In this document: in pieces, positions 44,176 to 53,630 of the stretch
Numbering within the stretch: position 1 is the stretch's first letter
Layout of the letters: each line of letters starts with the position of its first letter
Assembly (NCBI GenBank): GCA_004347695.1
Contig: SLTK01000007.1
Location: forward strand, 474,823-538,822
Reading direction: 5' to 3'
Length of the DNA stretch: 64,000 nt
DNA from: Chloroflexota bacterium
GTDB lineage: Bacteria; Chloroflexota; Anaerolineae; Anaerolineales; Anaerolineaceae
The notes under the pieces: generated by a model
Database searches by the model: none
Told to the model about the DNA's origin: nothing
Seen by the model: the letters and a program-made list of their open reading frames with translations, nothing else
Made by a program: the position numbers and the translations under genes

Positions 44176-45707
44176 GGAGTCAGCGGTTGGTGTAAATCAA
44201 ACAAGATGTAATCCGGGGTCTGAGTCACAATCTTATATCCGTCCTGCAAAATGGCTTTCAACTCCGGCTGGGCGTTAAACTCGTCAAAATTCATCACAAA
44301 AAAGTAGTCCATCCCGGCAATGGTTTCATCGAATAAGGCCTTTATATCATAACTTTGACCGGCCCGGGCGCGCAGCGCAAAATCCGCGGTTGACATCCAC
44401 ACATGGGTGTTCATCCAGCCCCAGTACTGCAGAGTTCCACTGGAATACGGCGCAATGGTGATCACCTGGTCGTTGGGCTTGAACAATGCCCCGGCTTCTT
44501 CTGCCAGGGCTACATCCGCCTGAAAGTCTCGCTGGCGCATGGCAACATTGGCATCCCACAGGTTGAGCGTCATGGGTACCAGCATCAAACCGGCAAATGC
44601 CAGCTCGGCCCAGGGGCGCTTGACGCTCAAATGAGCGATTACCACGGCTACAACCGAGCCGAGGCCTACTGCCACCATGGGTACCAGCGGCAGGGTATAG
44701 TAATCATGCGTGGTGGTGTAGTACATGAACGCCCAGCCGTACAATCCATACCCGACCAGGCCACCGAGGAACAGCCCACGTGCGAAACGCTCGCGCAGCA
44801 GGAAAAAACCCGCTGTCGCGGCCAGCAGCCATTCGAAACCAACGACGTCGTCGATGACATTCAACCAGGCAAAGTAGTTACGCGGGTCGCGCCACATCTC
44901 AGGGAAAAAGCGCAGGCTGAATTGCCCGGCCATTCTAGCGGTGATGTATACCGCATAAACATGATACATCGCGTATGGCAAAGCGGTAAGCAGCGCCATG
45001 ACCCATACCTGGCGCGATTTCAACGCCTGACGCAAGCCCAGCCCACCCAGAAGGAGCCCAAGCCAGGCGCCTGCAATAAAAAACACGGCGGTCGATTTGA
45101 CGAAAATGGCAAATCCGGCCAATAAGCCGGCGGCGACGGCATGCTTCCAGGTTGGATTGCGGCTCCAGCGCGCCATCGCCCACCAGGCCCAGATAATGGC
45201 AGCGATGAGCAGGGGTTCGGGCATGAAGGCGCGAGAAGCCATAACCGTGTAACTGAGGGTCATATAGAATGCCAGCGCGATGACCCCGCCGTTGGCATCC
45301 GTCAGCTCGCGCGTCAGTAAAAATATCCCCAACCCGCCCAGCAACCAGAACAGAATGGCGATCAGGCGTGGAATGCGCAGGTCGATCCCACCCGCCAGCG
45401 CATATGACCAGGCGGTAAGTCGTTCCATAATCGGCGGCTCGATCAGTCCCTGGCCGCGGTATTGGCTGACGGCGATCTCGCGCTGCCATGCCGGGGCGCT
45501 GGCCAGGTTTTCATAGTACATGCCGCGGGAGATAAACAATGAGCGCAGTTGCCGGGCAGCGTGCAATTCCAGCGGCGGATCGCTGAGTTGGAACAAGCGA
45601 ATTCCCAGCCCAACCAGAAAAATGAGCACAACGGCAATCCAGGTGGCTCTGGGGGATGCAGCAAAAAAACGGGGGGGCTGCTGGGTGTGCGGGTTCACCA
45701 TTTCCAT
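44172..45707 (-). CDS. GT39/ArnT-like membrane glycosyltransferase
   Basis: A 511-residue polytopic protein with about ten helices, of the GT39/PMT type. The N-terminal loop after helix one reads [26 protein letters not shown], where such enzymes hold acidic catalytic residues. They move a sugar from a polyprenyl-phosphate donor onto proteins or lipids outside the membrane. It sits between two GT2 genes in tight coupling (2 and 4 bases). Substrate unknown. Confidence 0.87.
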   Translation of the reverse strand: MEMVNPHTQQPPRFFAASPRATWIAVVLIFLVGLGIRLFQLSDPPLELHAARQLRSLFISRGMYYENLASAPAWQREIAVSQYRGQGLIEPPIMERLTAWSYALAGGIDLRIPRLIAILFWLLGGLGIFLLTRELTDANGGVIALAFYMTLSYTVMASRAFMPEPLLIAAIIWAWWAMARWSRNPTWKHAVAAGLLAGFAIFVKSTAVFFIAGAWLGLLLGGLGLRQALKSRQVWVMALLTALPYAMYHVYAVYITARMAGQFSLRFFPEMWRDPRNYFAWLNVIDDVVGFEWLLAATAGFFLLRERFARGLFLGGLVGYGLYGWAFMYYTTTHDYYTLPLVPMVAVGLGSVVAVVIAHLSVKRPWAELAFAGLMLVPMTLNLWDANVAMRQRDFQADVALAEEAGALFKPNDQVITIAPYSSGTLQYWGWMNTHVWMSTADFALRARAGQSYDIKALFDETIAGMDYFFVMNFDEFNAQPELKAILQDGYKIVTQTPDYILFDLHQPLTP

Positions 45708-45709
45708 TT

Positions 45710-46660
45710 TTAATCCTCTTTTCGCTGCATGCGGGCAGCTCTAAGACGCAAAAAGGCGCGGCGTATCCCGGTTAAACCGAGCGGGCTGAGTAATGCGTAG
45801 ATAATGCGGTACCAGTCTGGCAGAACTGCAGCCGGCTGGCACCGGAACCCTTTCCAGTAAGATTTCAACGCTGCGCCCGGTCGACTACCGTCCAGCAGGT
45901 AAAAAGCGTTCAAGCGGTGCGCGCCTGCCCACACCTTTTTTCGATTCCGGGCCATCAGCGTCTGGAATTCAGGCGCTGAGCTTAACCATTCGGCCAGACG
46001 GTAGGCTTCACTGCCAAATGCACCCGCTTGCGCTACATTTTTTGCCGCAGCATGAAAACGCGCCGCTGACCAGCGCATCCCCGGCACATACACCAGCGGC
46101 GCGTACAATGCCATGCGCAGCCACAGGTGATGATCGAGCAGCAGGTGGTAGCTCGAATCAAGGTAACCCACTTGCTCCAACAACGAGCGGCGCATAAAAA
46201 CTCCGGGCTGAGAGATGATCTTGAACGCCATCAAATCTTCGAGCGTACGCGGCCCAAAGCGCATGACATTGATCAAATTACCGGCGCCGTCCAGGGAATC
46301 AACGTCGCTGAACACCAGGCCGGCCTGTGGATTGGCCTGAAAAGCTGCCACTGCCCCGGCAATCGCTCCGGGACGATAAACATCGTCCGAGTTGAGCCAG
46401 CCTACGATTTCACCCCGGGCGCGCCTGAAGCCCTTGTTGGCGCCATCTGCCTGCCCCTGATCCTTCTCGGAAACCCACCAGGCCAGCCGGCTAGAATAGC
46501 GTTGAATGATCTCCGTGCTGCCATCCGTCGAGCCGCCGTCAGCCACCAGATATTCGAAATGGGGGTAATCCTGCTCCAGCACCGACTGCATGGTAGTTTC
46601 CAGGTATGCAGCCTGGTTGTAAGACGGGGTAACGATGGAAACCAGCGGGAGAGTGTCCAT
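45710..46660 (-). CDS. GT2 glycosyltransferase
   Basis: A 316-residue GT-A enzyme with [31 protein letters not shown] and LNSDDVYRPGAI. It closely resembles the 43384 paralogue over the first 120 residues, so the pair arose by duplication. The last ~80 residues are basic. It begins one base inside the stop of the DUF115 gene (TAATG). Confidence 0.92.
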   Translation of the reverse strand: MDTLPLVSIVTPSYNQAAYLETTMQSVLEQDYPHFEYLVADGGSTDGSTEIIQRYSSRLAWWVSEKDQGQADGANKGFRRARGEIVGWLNSDDVYRPGAIAGAVAAFQANPQAGLVFSDVDSLDGAGNLINVMRFGPRTLEDLMAFKIISQPGVFMRRSLLEQVGYLDSSYHLLLDHHLWLRMALYAPLVYVPGMRWSAARFHAAAKNVAQAGAFGSEAYRLAEWLSSAPEFQTLMARNRKKVWAGAHRLNAFYLLDGSRPGAALKSYWKGFRCQPAAVLPDWYRIIYALLSPLGLTGIRRAFLRLRAARMQRKED

Positions 46661-47463
46661 TAAAACAGCGAATCGTACGGCACCCTGGGGAAAACAGTTA
46701 ATTTCCCGCCAATGGTGGCATCCACCACCTGGCGGCCATCGGATTCAAAAGCATGGCGGGCATTGGCGTAACCGCGCTCCGAAGTCTCCAGATCGGGCAG
46801 TTGCCAGCGGAATCCTTTGCCGAAGTATGCACCGGAAAAATGGTTCGGGTCTGCGCCGCTTGAAACAACGGTTGTATTGGGGGTGCCCTGTGAGGCAAAA
46901 TTATGATCCACGCCGATCAGGATAACCTTTGAAAAACCCATGTGGTAAGCCAGTTGCAGCGCAATATTGGTGACGGTAGCGCCTTCCCACACCCGCCCGG
47001 TGACGTCGCGGGAAAACCCGGGACCGGTGTAGCTGGTATAAATAAAATGGGTATCTGCATCCATTTGCAGCCATTTTCGCGCGCGCCAGGCGAAGAACTT
47101 CGGCATTTTCAATGCCTGCAGTTCCGCGATGGATTGCTCGATCACCAGATCGTTGATTGCCACCAGGCAGGAAGGGGCGAAGCCAAGTTCAGCAGCCGCC
47201 AGGAAAATGCGATTGAAGCCAAAGGTGAACTCGCCCTGCAGTTTGCTTAAGTCGGTGCTGCGCAGGCTGGGGCCATTTCCTATGATAAAGCAGCGCTCGC
47301 CGCGGTGTGTATCCTTGAGGGCAGCCAGTTTGCGGATCGATTCGCGCCGCCAGGGATGCAGATAGGCTGCCGGCACCTCCGGCAGGCGGCAAACAGCGTC
47401 GTAGGCATTACCCAATGTTTCCACCATGCGCGGCGTGAGAATATTTTTGAGCGCTTGCTTCAT
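46660..47463 (-). CDS. DUF115 / Maf-type protein
   Basis: A 267-residue protein. RGERCFIIGNGPSLRSTDLSKL (near 55-75) and GATVTNIALQLAYHMGFSKVILIGVDHNF (near 165-195) are the two conserved blocks of the DUF115 family, also called MAF_flag10 or 6-hydroxymethylpterin diphosphokinase-like. In flagellated bacteria Maf proteins are needed to put pseudaminic or legionaminic acid on flagellin. No flagellar genes are visible here, but sialic-acid-type genes are, so a nonulosonate transferase role on another surface target is an attractive inference. Confidence 0.8.
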   Translation of the reverse strand: MKQALKNILTPRMVETLGNAYDAVCRLPEVPAAYLHPWRRESIRKLAALKDTHRGERCFIIGNGPSLRSTDLSKLQGEFTFGFNRIFLAAAELGFAPSCLVAINDLVIEQSIAELQALKMPKFFAWRARKWLQMDADTHFIYTSYTGPGFSRDVTGRVWEGATVTNIALQLAYHMGFSKVILIGVDHNFASQGTPNTTVVSSGADPNHFSGAYFGKGFRWQLPDLETSERGYANARHAFESDGRQVVDATIGGKLTVFPRVPYDSLF

Positions 47464-47466
47464 ACA

Positions 47467-48243
47467 TTACTCCGTGCTCAGGCGGGCGGTTGCGCCGCCG
47501 TCCGCAATCAATGCCTGCCCGGTGATAAATGATGATTGGACATGGTCTGCCAGAAAGTAAATGGCATGTGCGATTTCTTCCGGCTGGCCAATTCGTCCGT
47601 TTACGGTGCGGCGCGCCAGATTTTCAAGGCGTTCCGGCATGCTGCCGCCGCCGGCATGGTCGCGGTTGAGGCCGGCGCGCAGCATGGGCGTATCCACAGC
47701 GCCCGGCAGGATGGCATTAACCCGAATGGCATCAGCGGCGAACTCGATCGCCATGGCGCGCGTCAGCGCCAGCAGCCCGCCCTTGCTGGCGGCATAGGCG
47801 GCAATATTGGCAGAAGTTGCCACAGCATGCACCGACGATACATTGACGATCGCTCCTTCACCGCTGGCTTTGAGCAGTGGGTGGGCCAGTTTGGCGCCAA
47901 GGAACACCGAGCGCAGGTTGGAAGCGATAACCCGATCCCATTCCTCGACGCTGGTTTCCAACAATGACTTGGTAATCTGCATGGCAGCATTGTTCACTAC
48001 TGCACTTAAGGTTGTCGTGAATGTGCTGGTACGGGCATAAATCATCTCGATATTGACCGGATCAGCGATATCTGCCTGAATGAACAGGCCGTCTGCCGGG
48101 AAATCAGCGCCAAATGCCTGCCGGTCGACTCCAATGACGCGCCAATGATTTTCAGCAAACAACTTCACGGTCGCCCGCCCGACTCCCCCGGCTGCCCCGG
48201 TGATTAACACTGCGCGTTGATCTGTCATCCGTTTTTCGCTCAT
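47467..48243 (-). CDS. SDR-family oxidoreductase
   Basis: A 258-residue short-chain dehydrogenase. The cofactor loop is TGAAGGVGRA near residue 15. The catalytic set is Ser in NVSSVHA and Y-x3-K in YAASKGG. The segment VNAILPGAVDTP and the C-terminal FITGQALIADGG are typical. Its Asp in GVDRQ points to NAD(H). It lies between DUF115 and a 2-hydroxyacid dehydrogenase and is likely to act on a sugar intermediate. Confidence 0.9.
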   Translation of the reverse strand: MSEKRMTDQRAVLITGAAGGVGRATVKLFAENHWRVIGVDRQAFGADFPADGLFIQADIADPVNIEMIYARTSTFTTTLSAVVNNAAMQITKSLLETSVEEWDRVIASNLRSVFLGAKLAHPLLKASGEGAIVNVSSVHAVATSANIAAYAASKGGLLALTRAMAIEFAADAIRVNAILPGAVDTPMLRAGLNRDHAGGGSMPERLENLARRTVNGRIGQPEEIAHAIYFLADHVQSSFITGQALIADGGATARLSTE

Positions 48244-48296
48244 TTCTTCCCGCGTTTTAATTCCAATCCCTTAAGCTAATTCTACCGCCAAGTAGT

Positions 48297-49277
48297 TCAC
48301 GCCAGTGCCGAACTCTGAAAGGCGCTTAATTGGCTGGCGTCCAGCCCCAATCCCTCCAACAGGTTGCGGATGGTGTTCCAATGCACCCGCTCCCAGGCCG
48401 CCGGGCTGGAATTGGAGTTATGCGCCGCCAGCATGACATTGTTCATGGACAGCAGCGGCGAATCAAGCGGCAGCGGCTCCACCTCGAAGACATCCAGTGC
48501 TGCCCCACTGATCTTGCCGGATTGCAGCGAAGTCACCAGCGCTTTCTCGTCCACAATCGGACCGCGGGCGGTGTTGATCAACACTGCATGCGGTTGCATC
48601 CACCCCAGCGTCTCACTATTGATCAGATGGCGGCTGGTCGGATTTAAATCACAGTTGATGCTGACAAAATCGGCCCGCTGCAACAGGTCCTTCAAACTGG
48701 TCATTTCGACATTGTTTTCCAGAATGAAGTCGGGGGCAATCGGCACGATATCGTTGCCGAGCAGGCGCATGCCAAAGGGACGCGCGCGGCGCAGCACGGC
48801 TTTACCAACGTTGCCAACCCCGATCACGCCTAGCGTGCATTCGCTCAACGATCTTCCAGGCAGCTTTTCCCACTCACCAGCTTTCATGCGGGCGTCCATC
48901 CACGGCAGGCGGCGTGCAAAAGCCAAGATATAACCCAGGACGCTATCGGAAACGGGCAGGGTGAAGGCATTCGGGGTGTTGCGCACCTGAATGCCAAGGC
49001 GGGTGGCAGCCTCTTTATCGATCGAGTCGATGCCGGTGCCCCATTTGGACACCACTTTAAGCCGCGGCAGGCAGGCCTGCAAAACCTGCTCGGTGTAGCG
49101 GTCATCGCCGCAAATGGCGCCGTCAAAATGGCCGGCATACACCAGAATTTCGTCTTCTGACAGGCGTTCGTGTACTTCCGGTAGGATCAGGTTAATACCA
49201 TAAGCATCGAACACCGGGAGGAAACGGTCGACAAACGGCAGCATGTAGGGGGCCGAAAGAAGAATGGTGGTGGACAT
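48297..49277 (-). CDS. D-2-hydroxyacid dehydrogenase family protein
   Basis: A 326-residue protein of the phosphoglycerate-dehydrogenase group. The NAD site is GVIGVGNVGKAVLRRA. Catalytic residues are Arg in NTARGPIVDE, Glu in DVFEVEPLP and His in LAAHNSNSSP. It reduces 2-keto acids or oxidises 2-hydroxy acids. It lies directly after a cytidylyltransferase gene, as the second copy at 56692 lies near another one, which hints at a role in handling the keto-acid sugar; this is inference. Confidence 0.9.
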   Translation of the reverse strand: MSTTILLSAPYMLPFVDRFLPVFDAYGINLILPEVHERLSEDEILVYAGHFDGAICGDDRYTEQVLQACLPRLKVVSKWGTGIDSIDKEAATRLGIQVRNTPNAFTLPVSDSVLGYILAFARRLPWMDARMKAGEWEKLPGRSLSECTLGVIGVGNVGKAVLRRARPFGMRLLGNDIVPIAPDFILENNVEMTSLKDLLQRADFVSINCDLNPTSRHLINSETLGWMQPHAVLINTARGPIVDEKALVTSLQSGKISGAALDVFEVEPLPLDSPLLSMNNVMLAAHNSNSSPAAWERVHWNTIRNLLEGLGLDASQLSAFQSSALA

Positions 49278-49285
49278 GGGCGCTT

Positions 49286-49984
49286 TTACTCGGAACCTTT
49301 CTTTTCAGACTTTAGCCGGTCAGCCAGCAGCAGGTCGGCGATCAAAAAGTCGGACTCTTCGTCGATGTCCTGTGCTTCGGTCTTTTCGATCTCGAACATG
49401 TAAGGCCGCTCGCCAATGCGGGTACGGTGCAGTTCCAGTGTCTGACGTTTGAAAAGGTACAGGCAGGAATTTTCCTCGTACAACGGCGGCAAGTCCTGGG
49501 TACGCAGCAATATAGCCGGGTTATGGTTGACCGGGCGCGCCAGCGCATCCCAGAAACGGGTCTGCACGCGGGTAACCGAGAAGAGCGAGTCGTAGGCCGG
49601 GTAGTGCTCTATGAAAGTGCCCATCGCCCGCGAGATCGTTTCGGGACGCAGCAGCGGGTTGGTGGAATGGGTCTGCAGATAAAAATCAGCCTCGATCTGA
49701 CCGGTGTCGTACATTAATATCTCGTTCATCGGCACGGTATCCGCGGTCAAATGCACCGGGCGCTCGATGATGCGCACTTGCGGGAAGTGAGCGCGCAGAC
49801 CATCCGCCACCACCGGGCTGTCGGTGTCTACGGCCACCTCAGAAATTTCGGGGCACTGCAGCAGCGTTGCGATGATGTGCTGGTACAGCGGCTTGCCTGC
49901 CAGCAGGCGGTAATTTTTCATGGGCACTCGCACCGAGTTGTGCCGCATGGGTACCAGGGCTGCGATTTTATAAGGTTGTTTCAT
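49286..49984 (-). CDS. Acylneuraminate cytidylyltransferase-family protein
   Basis: A 232-residue nucleotidyltransferase. IAALVPMRHNSVRVPMKNYRLL replaces the usual IIPARGGSKGIPxKN of CMP-sialate synthetases, so the phosphate-binding loop is altered, but the framework (VDTDSPVVADGL, THSTNPLLRPETI) is kept. It may activate a sugar acid with CTP or be a divergent member. It begins 20 bases downstream of a GT2 gene. It is the most divergent of three such genes in the locus. Confidence 0.8.
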   Translation of the reverse strand: MKQPYKIAALVPMRHNSVRVPMKNYRLLAGKPLYQHIIATLLQCPEISEVAVDTDSPVVADGLRAHFPQVRIIERPVHLTADTVPMNEILMYDTGQIEADFYLQTHSTNPLLRPETISRAMGTFIEHYPAYDSLFSVTRVQTRFWDALARPVNHNPAILLRTQDLPPLYEENSCLYLFKRQTLELHRTRIGERPYMFEIEKTEAQDIDEESDFLIADLLLADRLKSEKKGSE

Positions 49985-50004
49985 CGGGTTTCCCTCCTGG
50001 CCGG

Positions 50005-50964
50005 TTAATCGTGCCCTTCATGATAACGAATCGGTTCGATGTTGCGCTGCTTGCTTTCTGGTTTCTCCATAGCTGCCGCCGGATAATAAAAGGTTTGCTT
50101 CAACTTCCAGGTCAACGGACCGGAACGGCGGTAGCCCTGGTAGGTGCCCCAGAACTGCATGGCGCGAAAGCGCATGATATTGGCCCATTCTTTGCCGAGC
50201 ACATGCTCGCCAGAGGCTGCGCGCCAGTCATTCCAGACGTTGCTGACCCACAGGCGGATAAAGTCGGTAAAGTGGAAGGTCTCATGCGGGTAAATCTGCT
50301 TGAATGCCATGCTTTCGCGGCGATAGCGGTTGTAAATGCCGCGCAAGGTTTCATTGTGGACGTGGATTATTTCGGCCTCAGCAGCGTAGGCCAATGACTG
50401 TCCCTGCGTCAGCAGCCAGCGCGCCCAGGCCAGGTCTTCCAGCCCGGTTAGCAGCTCATCGTAAGGGTGCTGCTGCCACAGACTGCGCCGAATGGCGGCG
50501 TTGGCATTGTTGCAGAAGGGATGCGCCTGACGGGGTACAGACTGATCGGGAAACCAACTGCGGAACACCTGGTGTTCCGAATACTTGGAAGTTTTGCCGC
50601 CACGCTGTTTACCGTAGCTAAGGCCAATTTGCGGGTCAACAAAGGGTTCGAGCAGCTTTTCCAGCCAGTCCGGATAGACCGGATAGACGTGTGCGGATGC
50701 CATAACCACCAGTTCGGCTTTGGCTGCGGCGATGCCAAGGTTGAGCGACCGGCCAAAGGTGAAATCCTGCGGTTGGATATGAATGATGTCCACCGGAAAG
50801 CGTGATGCGATGGCCACCGTATCGTCTTGCGAGCCCGAATCCACCAGAATGATCTGCACATCCTTGACCGTCTGCTCAAGAATGCCGGTGAGCAGTCGGG
50901 CAATGTGCTTTTCTTCGTTGTATGCGCGGATGACAATCGAGCAAACCGGTTGGCTCATGGGCAA
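50005..50964 (-). CDS. GT2 glycosyltransferase
   Basis: A 319-residue GT-A enzyme: CSIVIRAYNEEKHIARLL, VDSGSQDDTVAIA and a later LEDLAWARWLL segment. It is less like the 43384/45710 pair and nearer to rhamnosyl/capsule-type GT2 enzymes with a longer C-terminal part. The stop of the upstream gene abuts its start (one-base gap), so they are co-translated. Confidence 0.9.
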   Translation of the reverse strand: MPMSQPVCSIVIRAYNEEKHIARLLTGILEQTVKDVQIILVDSGSQDDTVAIASRFPVDIIHIQPQDFTFGRSLNLGIAAAKAELVVMASAHVYPVYPDWLEKLLEPFVDPQIGLSYGKQRGGKTSKYSEHQVFRSWFPDQSVPRQAHPFCNNANAAIRRSLWQQHPYDELLTGLEDLAWARWLLTQGQSLAYAAEAEIIHVHNETLRGIYNRYRRESMAFKQIYPHETFHFTDFIRLWVSNVWNDWRAASGEHVLGKEWANIMRFRAMQFWGTYQGYRRSGPLTWKLKQTFYYPAAAMEKPESKQRNIEPIRYHEGHD

Positions 50965-52584
50965 TTAATCGTCTCCATTTGGGAGCAGGAAGGAACCGCC
51001 ATGCAAAATGCCGTCCACCAGCGCGGTGATCGAGTCTGATTCGCTGGCCTGGAAATCCTGCCAGTGGACATCGTTCTTGAAGCGCACGAAACCAGGGGTG
51101 ATATCTGATTCGAGGAGATGCCCAAACGGCAGTGAGGTCTTGTAAAGCTGGTAATACAGGAAGGTGCGTGCATTTTGCTGGAATTCTGCCGGGACTTCGA
51201 TCTGGTCGGCTTTGATCATTTTTTCAGCCATGTGATGGAACTCTTCCGCCGAACCTGGCAGGAAGACGGTAGGAATCTGGGTAAAGCGCGCCTTGCCTCC
51301 GCATAACACCGGTACTCCCAGGATGGAGGCCTCCAACCCGATGGTTGAATTATAGACCAACACAAACTTGGAGCGCTGAATGAGTTCGTATGAGGAAAGA
51401 TACTCGCTCGAATGGACGAAAACCACGTTGGGCAATTCGGTGATGTGATTCTTCTCCACCCAGCCGGCCACGTTCTCATCAGCAGCTTTACCGGGCCGTT
51501 CTTCGTCCGGATGAGCGCGAATGACGAACATGGTCTTGGGATGGTTGCGGATGAGCGTCGCTACTTCGTCCAGCCAGGCAAACATGTGCGGGAAAATGAC
51601 GTTGGCGTGGCTTTGACTGGTATCAAAGATGACGTTGGTGAAGACCGGCACGATTTGCCTGAATTCAGCCGCCTTCTTGAGAAATTCTGCGCTCAGCCCG
51701 GCCATTTCGGGCCAAAAACGGATGCCGGCCATGGTGAAATTACCCTTCATACGCTCCGTCAAATAGTGATTCAGGCGCTCGTTTTGGGTTTCCGTCAGCC
51801 GGTAACCAGGCGGGATATCGATCGGGTAAGCCGTAGCCTGTCCGTGGGTAAAGTAAGCTGTAAAGGGCTGCAGCCCGACCTCATGGGTCACCACCCACAG
51901 GCCGCGCAATTGCGCCAGCCGGCGGGCGACCGCTTCCGGGAAAGCAATGCCATTAAACACCACCAGGCCCCGAGGTTGGTACGCATTCAAAAAGCGGGTA
52001 AACTCCACCGCTACACTCCAGGCGGAAAGCAGGTACTGGCGGAATAAATAGAGTGTATCCGGATTTTCGAGCAAATGATGACGGCGCAAAGCCCAGCGCA
52101 GCGAAGGCAGTACCAGCTCTCCCAGCGGCAATCCCTGCCATTCGAAGACCATCAATTCGGCTAACGAAAGCCCGCGGATGGCATGTTCCAGCTCTGAGTC
52201 GAGTTTAAAGTCAAACCAGGCCGTTTTGGCTGCCGGGTAAAGATGTTTCGACTGCGCCACGCACACGGCGCAAGGCGGCGGTTCATCCGCATTCAAGCGA
52301 TTGGTGCCCAACTGGCAGCGGGTCATGCCAGCATGGCAGACAAAATGCACCACCGGCGTCCCTGCCAGGCGCAGCGCCCAGCTTGAAATGAGCGTAAAAG
52401 CGGCATTCTGGCTCATCCAGACCAGGCGGCTGGAGGCATTGAAGAACGCCACCGGGCCGCCGGAATCGCCTCCCGCAGCCTGGCGCTCGATATCCGCCGC
52501 CAGACTGGCAATTTTCCGGTTATTTTGAACCTGCAGCCAGCGGCGCTGGATGCCTTTAGAAATGCGCGCAATCGACGGGTTCAT
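50965..52584 (-). CDS. Capsule-type GT-B protein with N-terminal Cys cluster
   Basis: A 539-residue protein. The C-terminal part (VFVHSSEYLSSYELIQRSKFVLVYNSTIGLEASILGVPVL) is the nucleotide-sugar half of capsule-synthesis / CDP-glycerol-transferase-like proteins. Near residues 80-115 there is a cluster HFVCHAGMTRC...CAVCVAQ (C-x6-C and C-x2-C) that could bind zinc or an Fe-S centre, unusual for such enzymes. It is probably a transferase for an acidic or phosphorylated sugar on the surface polymer. Confidence 0.75.
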   Translation of the reverse strand: MNPSIARISKGIQRRWLQVQNNRKIASLAADIERQAAGGDSGGPVAFFNASSRLVWMSQNAAFTLISSWALRLAGTPVVHFVCHAGMTRCQLGTNRLNADEPPPCAVCVAQSKHLYPAAKTAWFDFKLDSELEHAIRGLSLAELMVFEWQGLPLGELVLPSLRWALRRHHLLENPDTLYLFRQYLLSAWSVAVEFTRFLNAYQPRGLVVFNGIAFPEAVARRLAQLRGLWVVTHEVGLQPFTAYFTHGQATAYPIDIPPGYRLTETQNERLNHYLTERMKGNFTMAGIRFWPEMAGLSAEFLKKAAEFRQIVPVFTNVIFDTSQSHANVIFPHMFAWLDEVATLIRNHPKTMFVIRAHPDEERPGKAADENVAGWVEKNHITELPNVVFVHSSEYLSSYELIQRSKFVLVYNSTIGLEASILGVPVLCGGKARFTQIPTVFLPGSAEEFHHMAEKMIKADQIEVPAEFQQNARTFLYYQLYKTSLPFGHLLESDITPGFVRFKNDVHWQDFQASESDSITALVDGILHGGSFLLPNGDD

Positions 52585-52590
52585 GGGATG

Positions 52591-53469
52591 CTACTGGCTA
52601 TTGACCCGCCGCAATTTCTTCATGGACGGGATCTCGCTTTCATAAACCTTCTTTACGCCGTCACCCAGCGATTGTTCCGTGACGCGAATATACTTGACCA
52701 GTCGTTCAAAGCCGCCGGGTTCAACCGAGGCAGCCTGGTCAGAACCCCACATGGCGCGGTCCAGCGTGATATGCCGTTCGACCAGGCAAGCGCCGAACGC
52801 TACCGCCACCGCCGACGGGATCAATCCAACCTCGTGGCCGGAATAGCCGATTGGGCAGGAATATTCTTTACGCAGCGTCTCGATCATGCGCAGGTTGAGT
52901 TCTTCCGGCTCGCAGGGGTAAGCGCTGGTGGTGTGACAGATAACCAGGTTATCTTGGTCGAGCAGCTTGACCGAGGAGCGGATTTGATCGATCGTGGACA
53001 TGCCTGTTGATAGAATGATCGGTCGTCCGGTTGAGTGTAACTTTTTCATCAGACCGTGATCGGTCAAAGCGGCGGAGGGCACTTTGTAGGTCACCGGATC
53101 GAAAGCTTCCATAAAATCGACCGAAGGCTCATCCCACACGGAAACGAACCAGGTGATGCCGATTTTACGGGCGTAGGCGTCGATTTCTTTGTACTGCTCG
53201 AGGCCGAATTCCATTTTATGCCGGTAATCCAGGTAAGTAATGTAACCCCAGGGCGTCTCGCGCATGACATTGCGCTGATCGGGCGGGGTTGCCAGTTCAG
53301 GAGTGCGTTTCTGGAACTTGACTGCATCGACGCCGGCGTGCCGCGCGGCGTCCATCAGCCGCTTGGCATTTTCAACCTCGCCGTTGTGATTAATCCCGAT
53401 CTCCGCGACGATATAGGTTGGATACCCCTCGCCCACCCAGCGCTCACCAATTTTCACAGCTTTAGCCAT
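52591..53469 (-). CDS. NeuB-type sialic-acid synthase lacking the SAF domain
   Basis: A 292-residue member of the NeuB family. It has YIVAEIGINHNGEVENAKRL, VDAVKFQKRTPELATPP, KVPSAALTDHGLM, STGMSTIDQIRS and GYSGHEVGLIPSAVAVAFGA, the TIM-barrel motifs that bind PEP and Mn. It ends right after the barrel and has no C-terminal antifreeze-like (SAF) domain, which most NeuB proteins have. It condenses PEP with a sugar, perhaps a 6-phosphate. The cytidylyltransferase-HAD fusion gene lies directly upstream. Confidence 0.88.
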   Translation of the reverse strand: MAKAVKIGERWVGEGYPTYIVAEIGINHNGEVENAKRLMDAARHAGVDAVKFQKRTPELATPPDQRNVMRETPWGYITYLDYRHKMEFGLEQYKEIDAYARKIGITWFVSVWDEPSVDFMEAFDPVTYKVPSAALTDHGLMKKLHSTGRPIILSTGMSTIDQIRSSVKLLDQDNLVICHTTSAYPCEPEELNLRMIETLRKEYSCPIGYSGHEVGLIPSAVAVAFGACLVERHITLDRAMWGSDQAASVEPGGFERLVKYIRVTEQSLGDGVKKVYESEIPSMKKLRRVNSQ

Positions 53470-53522
53470 AAGTTACTCCTTAATATCTCAAGAAAAATGC
53501 TTACCACCGAAAAAAACTACTT

Positions 53523-53595
53523 ACCACGGAGACACGGAGAACACTGAGAAAAAACTTTTATTCTTTTTACTCCGTGCCTTCTGTACCTCCGTGGT
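53523..53595. repeat. Nested inverted repeat between glycan genes
   Basis: Outer arms ACCACGGAG (53523-53531) and CTCCGTGGT (53587-53595) and inner arms CACGGAG (53533-53539) and CTCCGTG (53570-53576) surround an A/T-rich centre. This is the widespread CACGGAGACACGGAG-type intergenic repeat. It fills the 161-base gap that splits the locus into two gene sets. Confidence 0.7.
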
Positions 53596-53630
53596 GAAAA
53601 GGTTTTGAATCATTTCATATAATGTACAGG

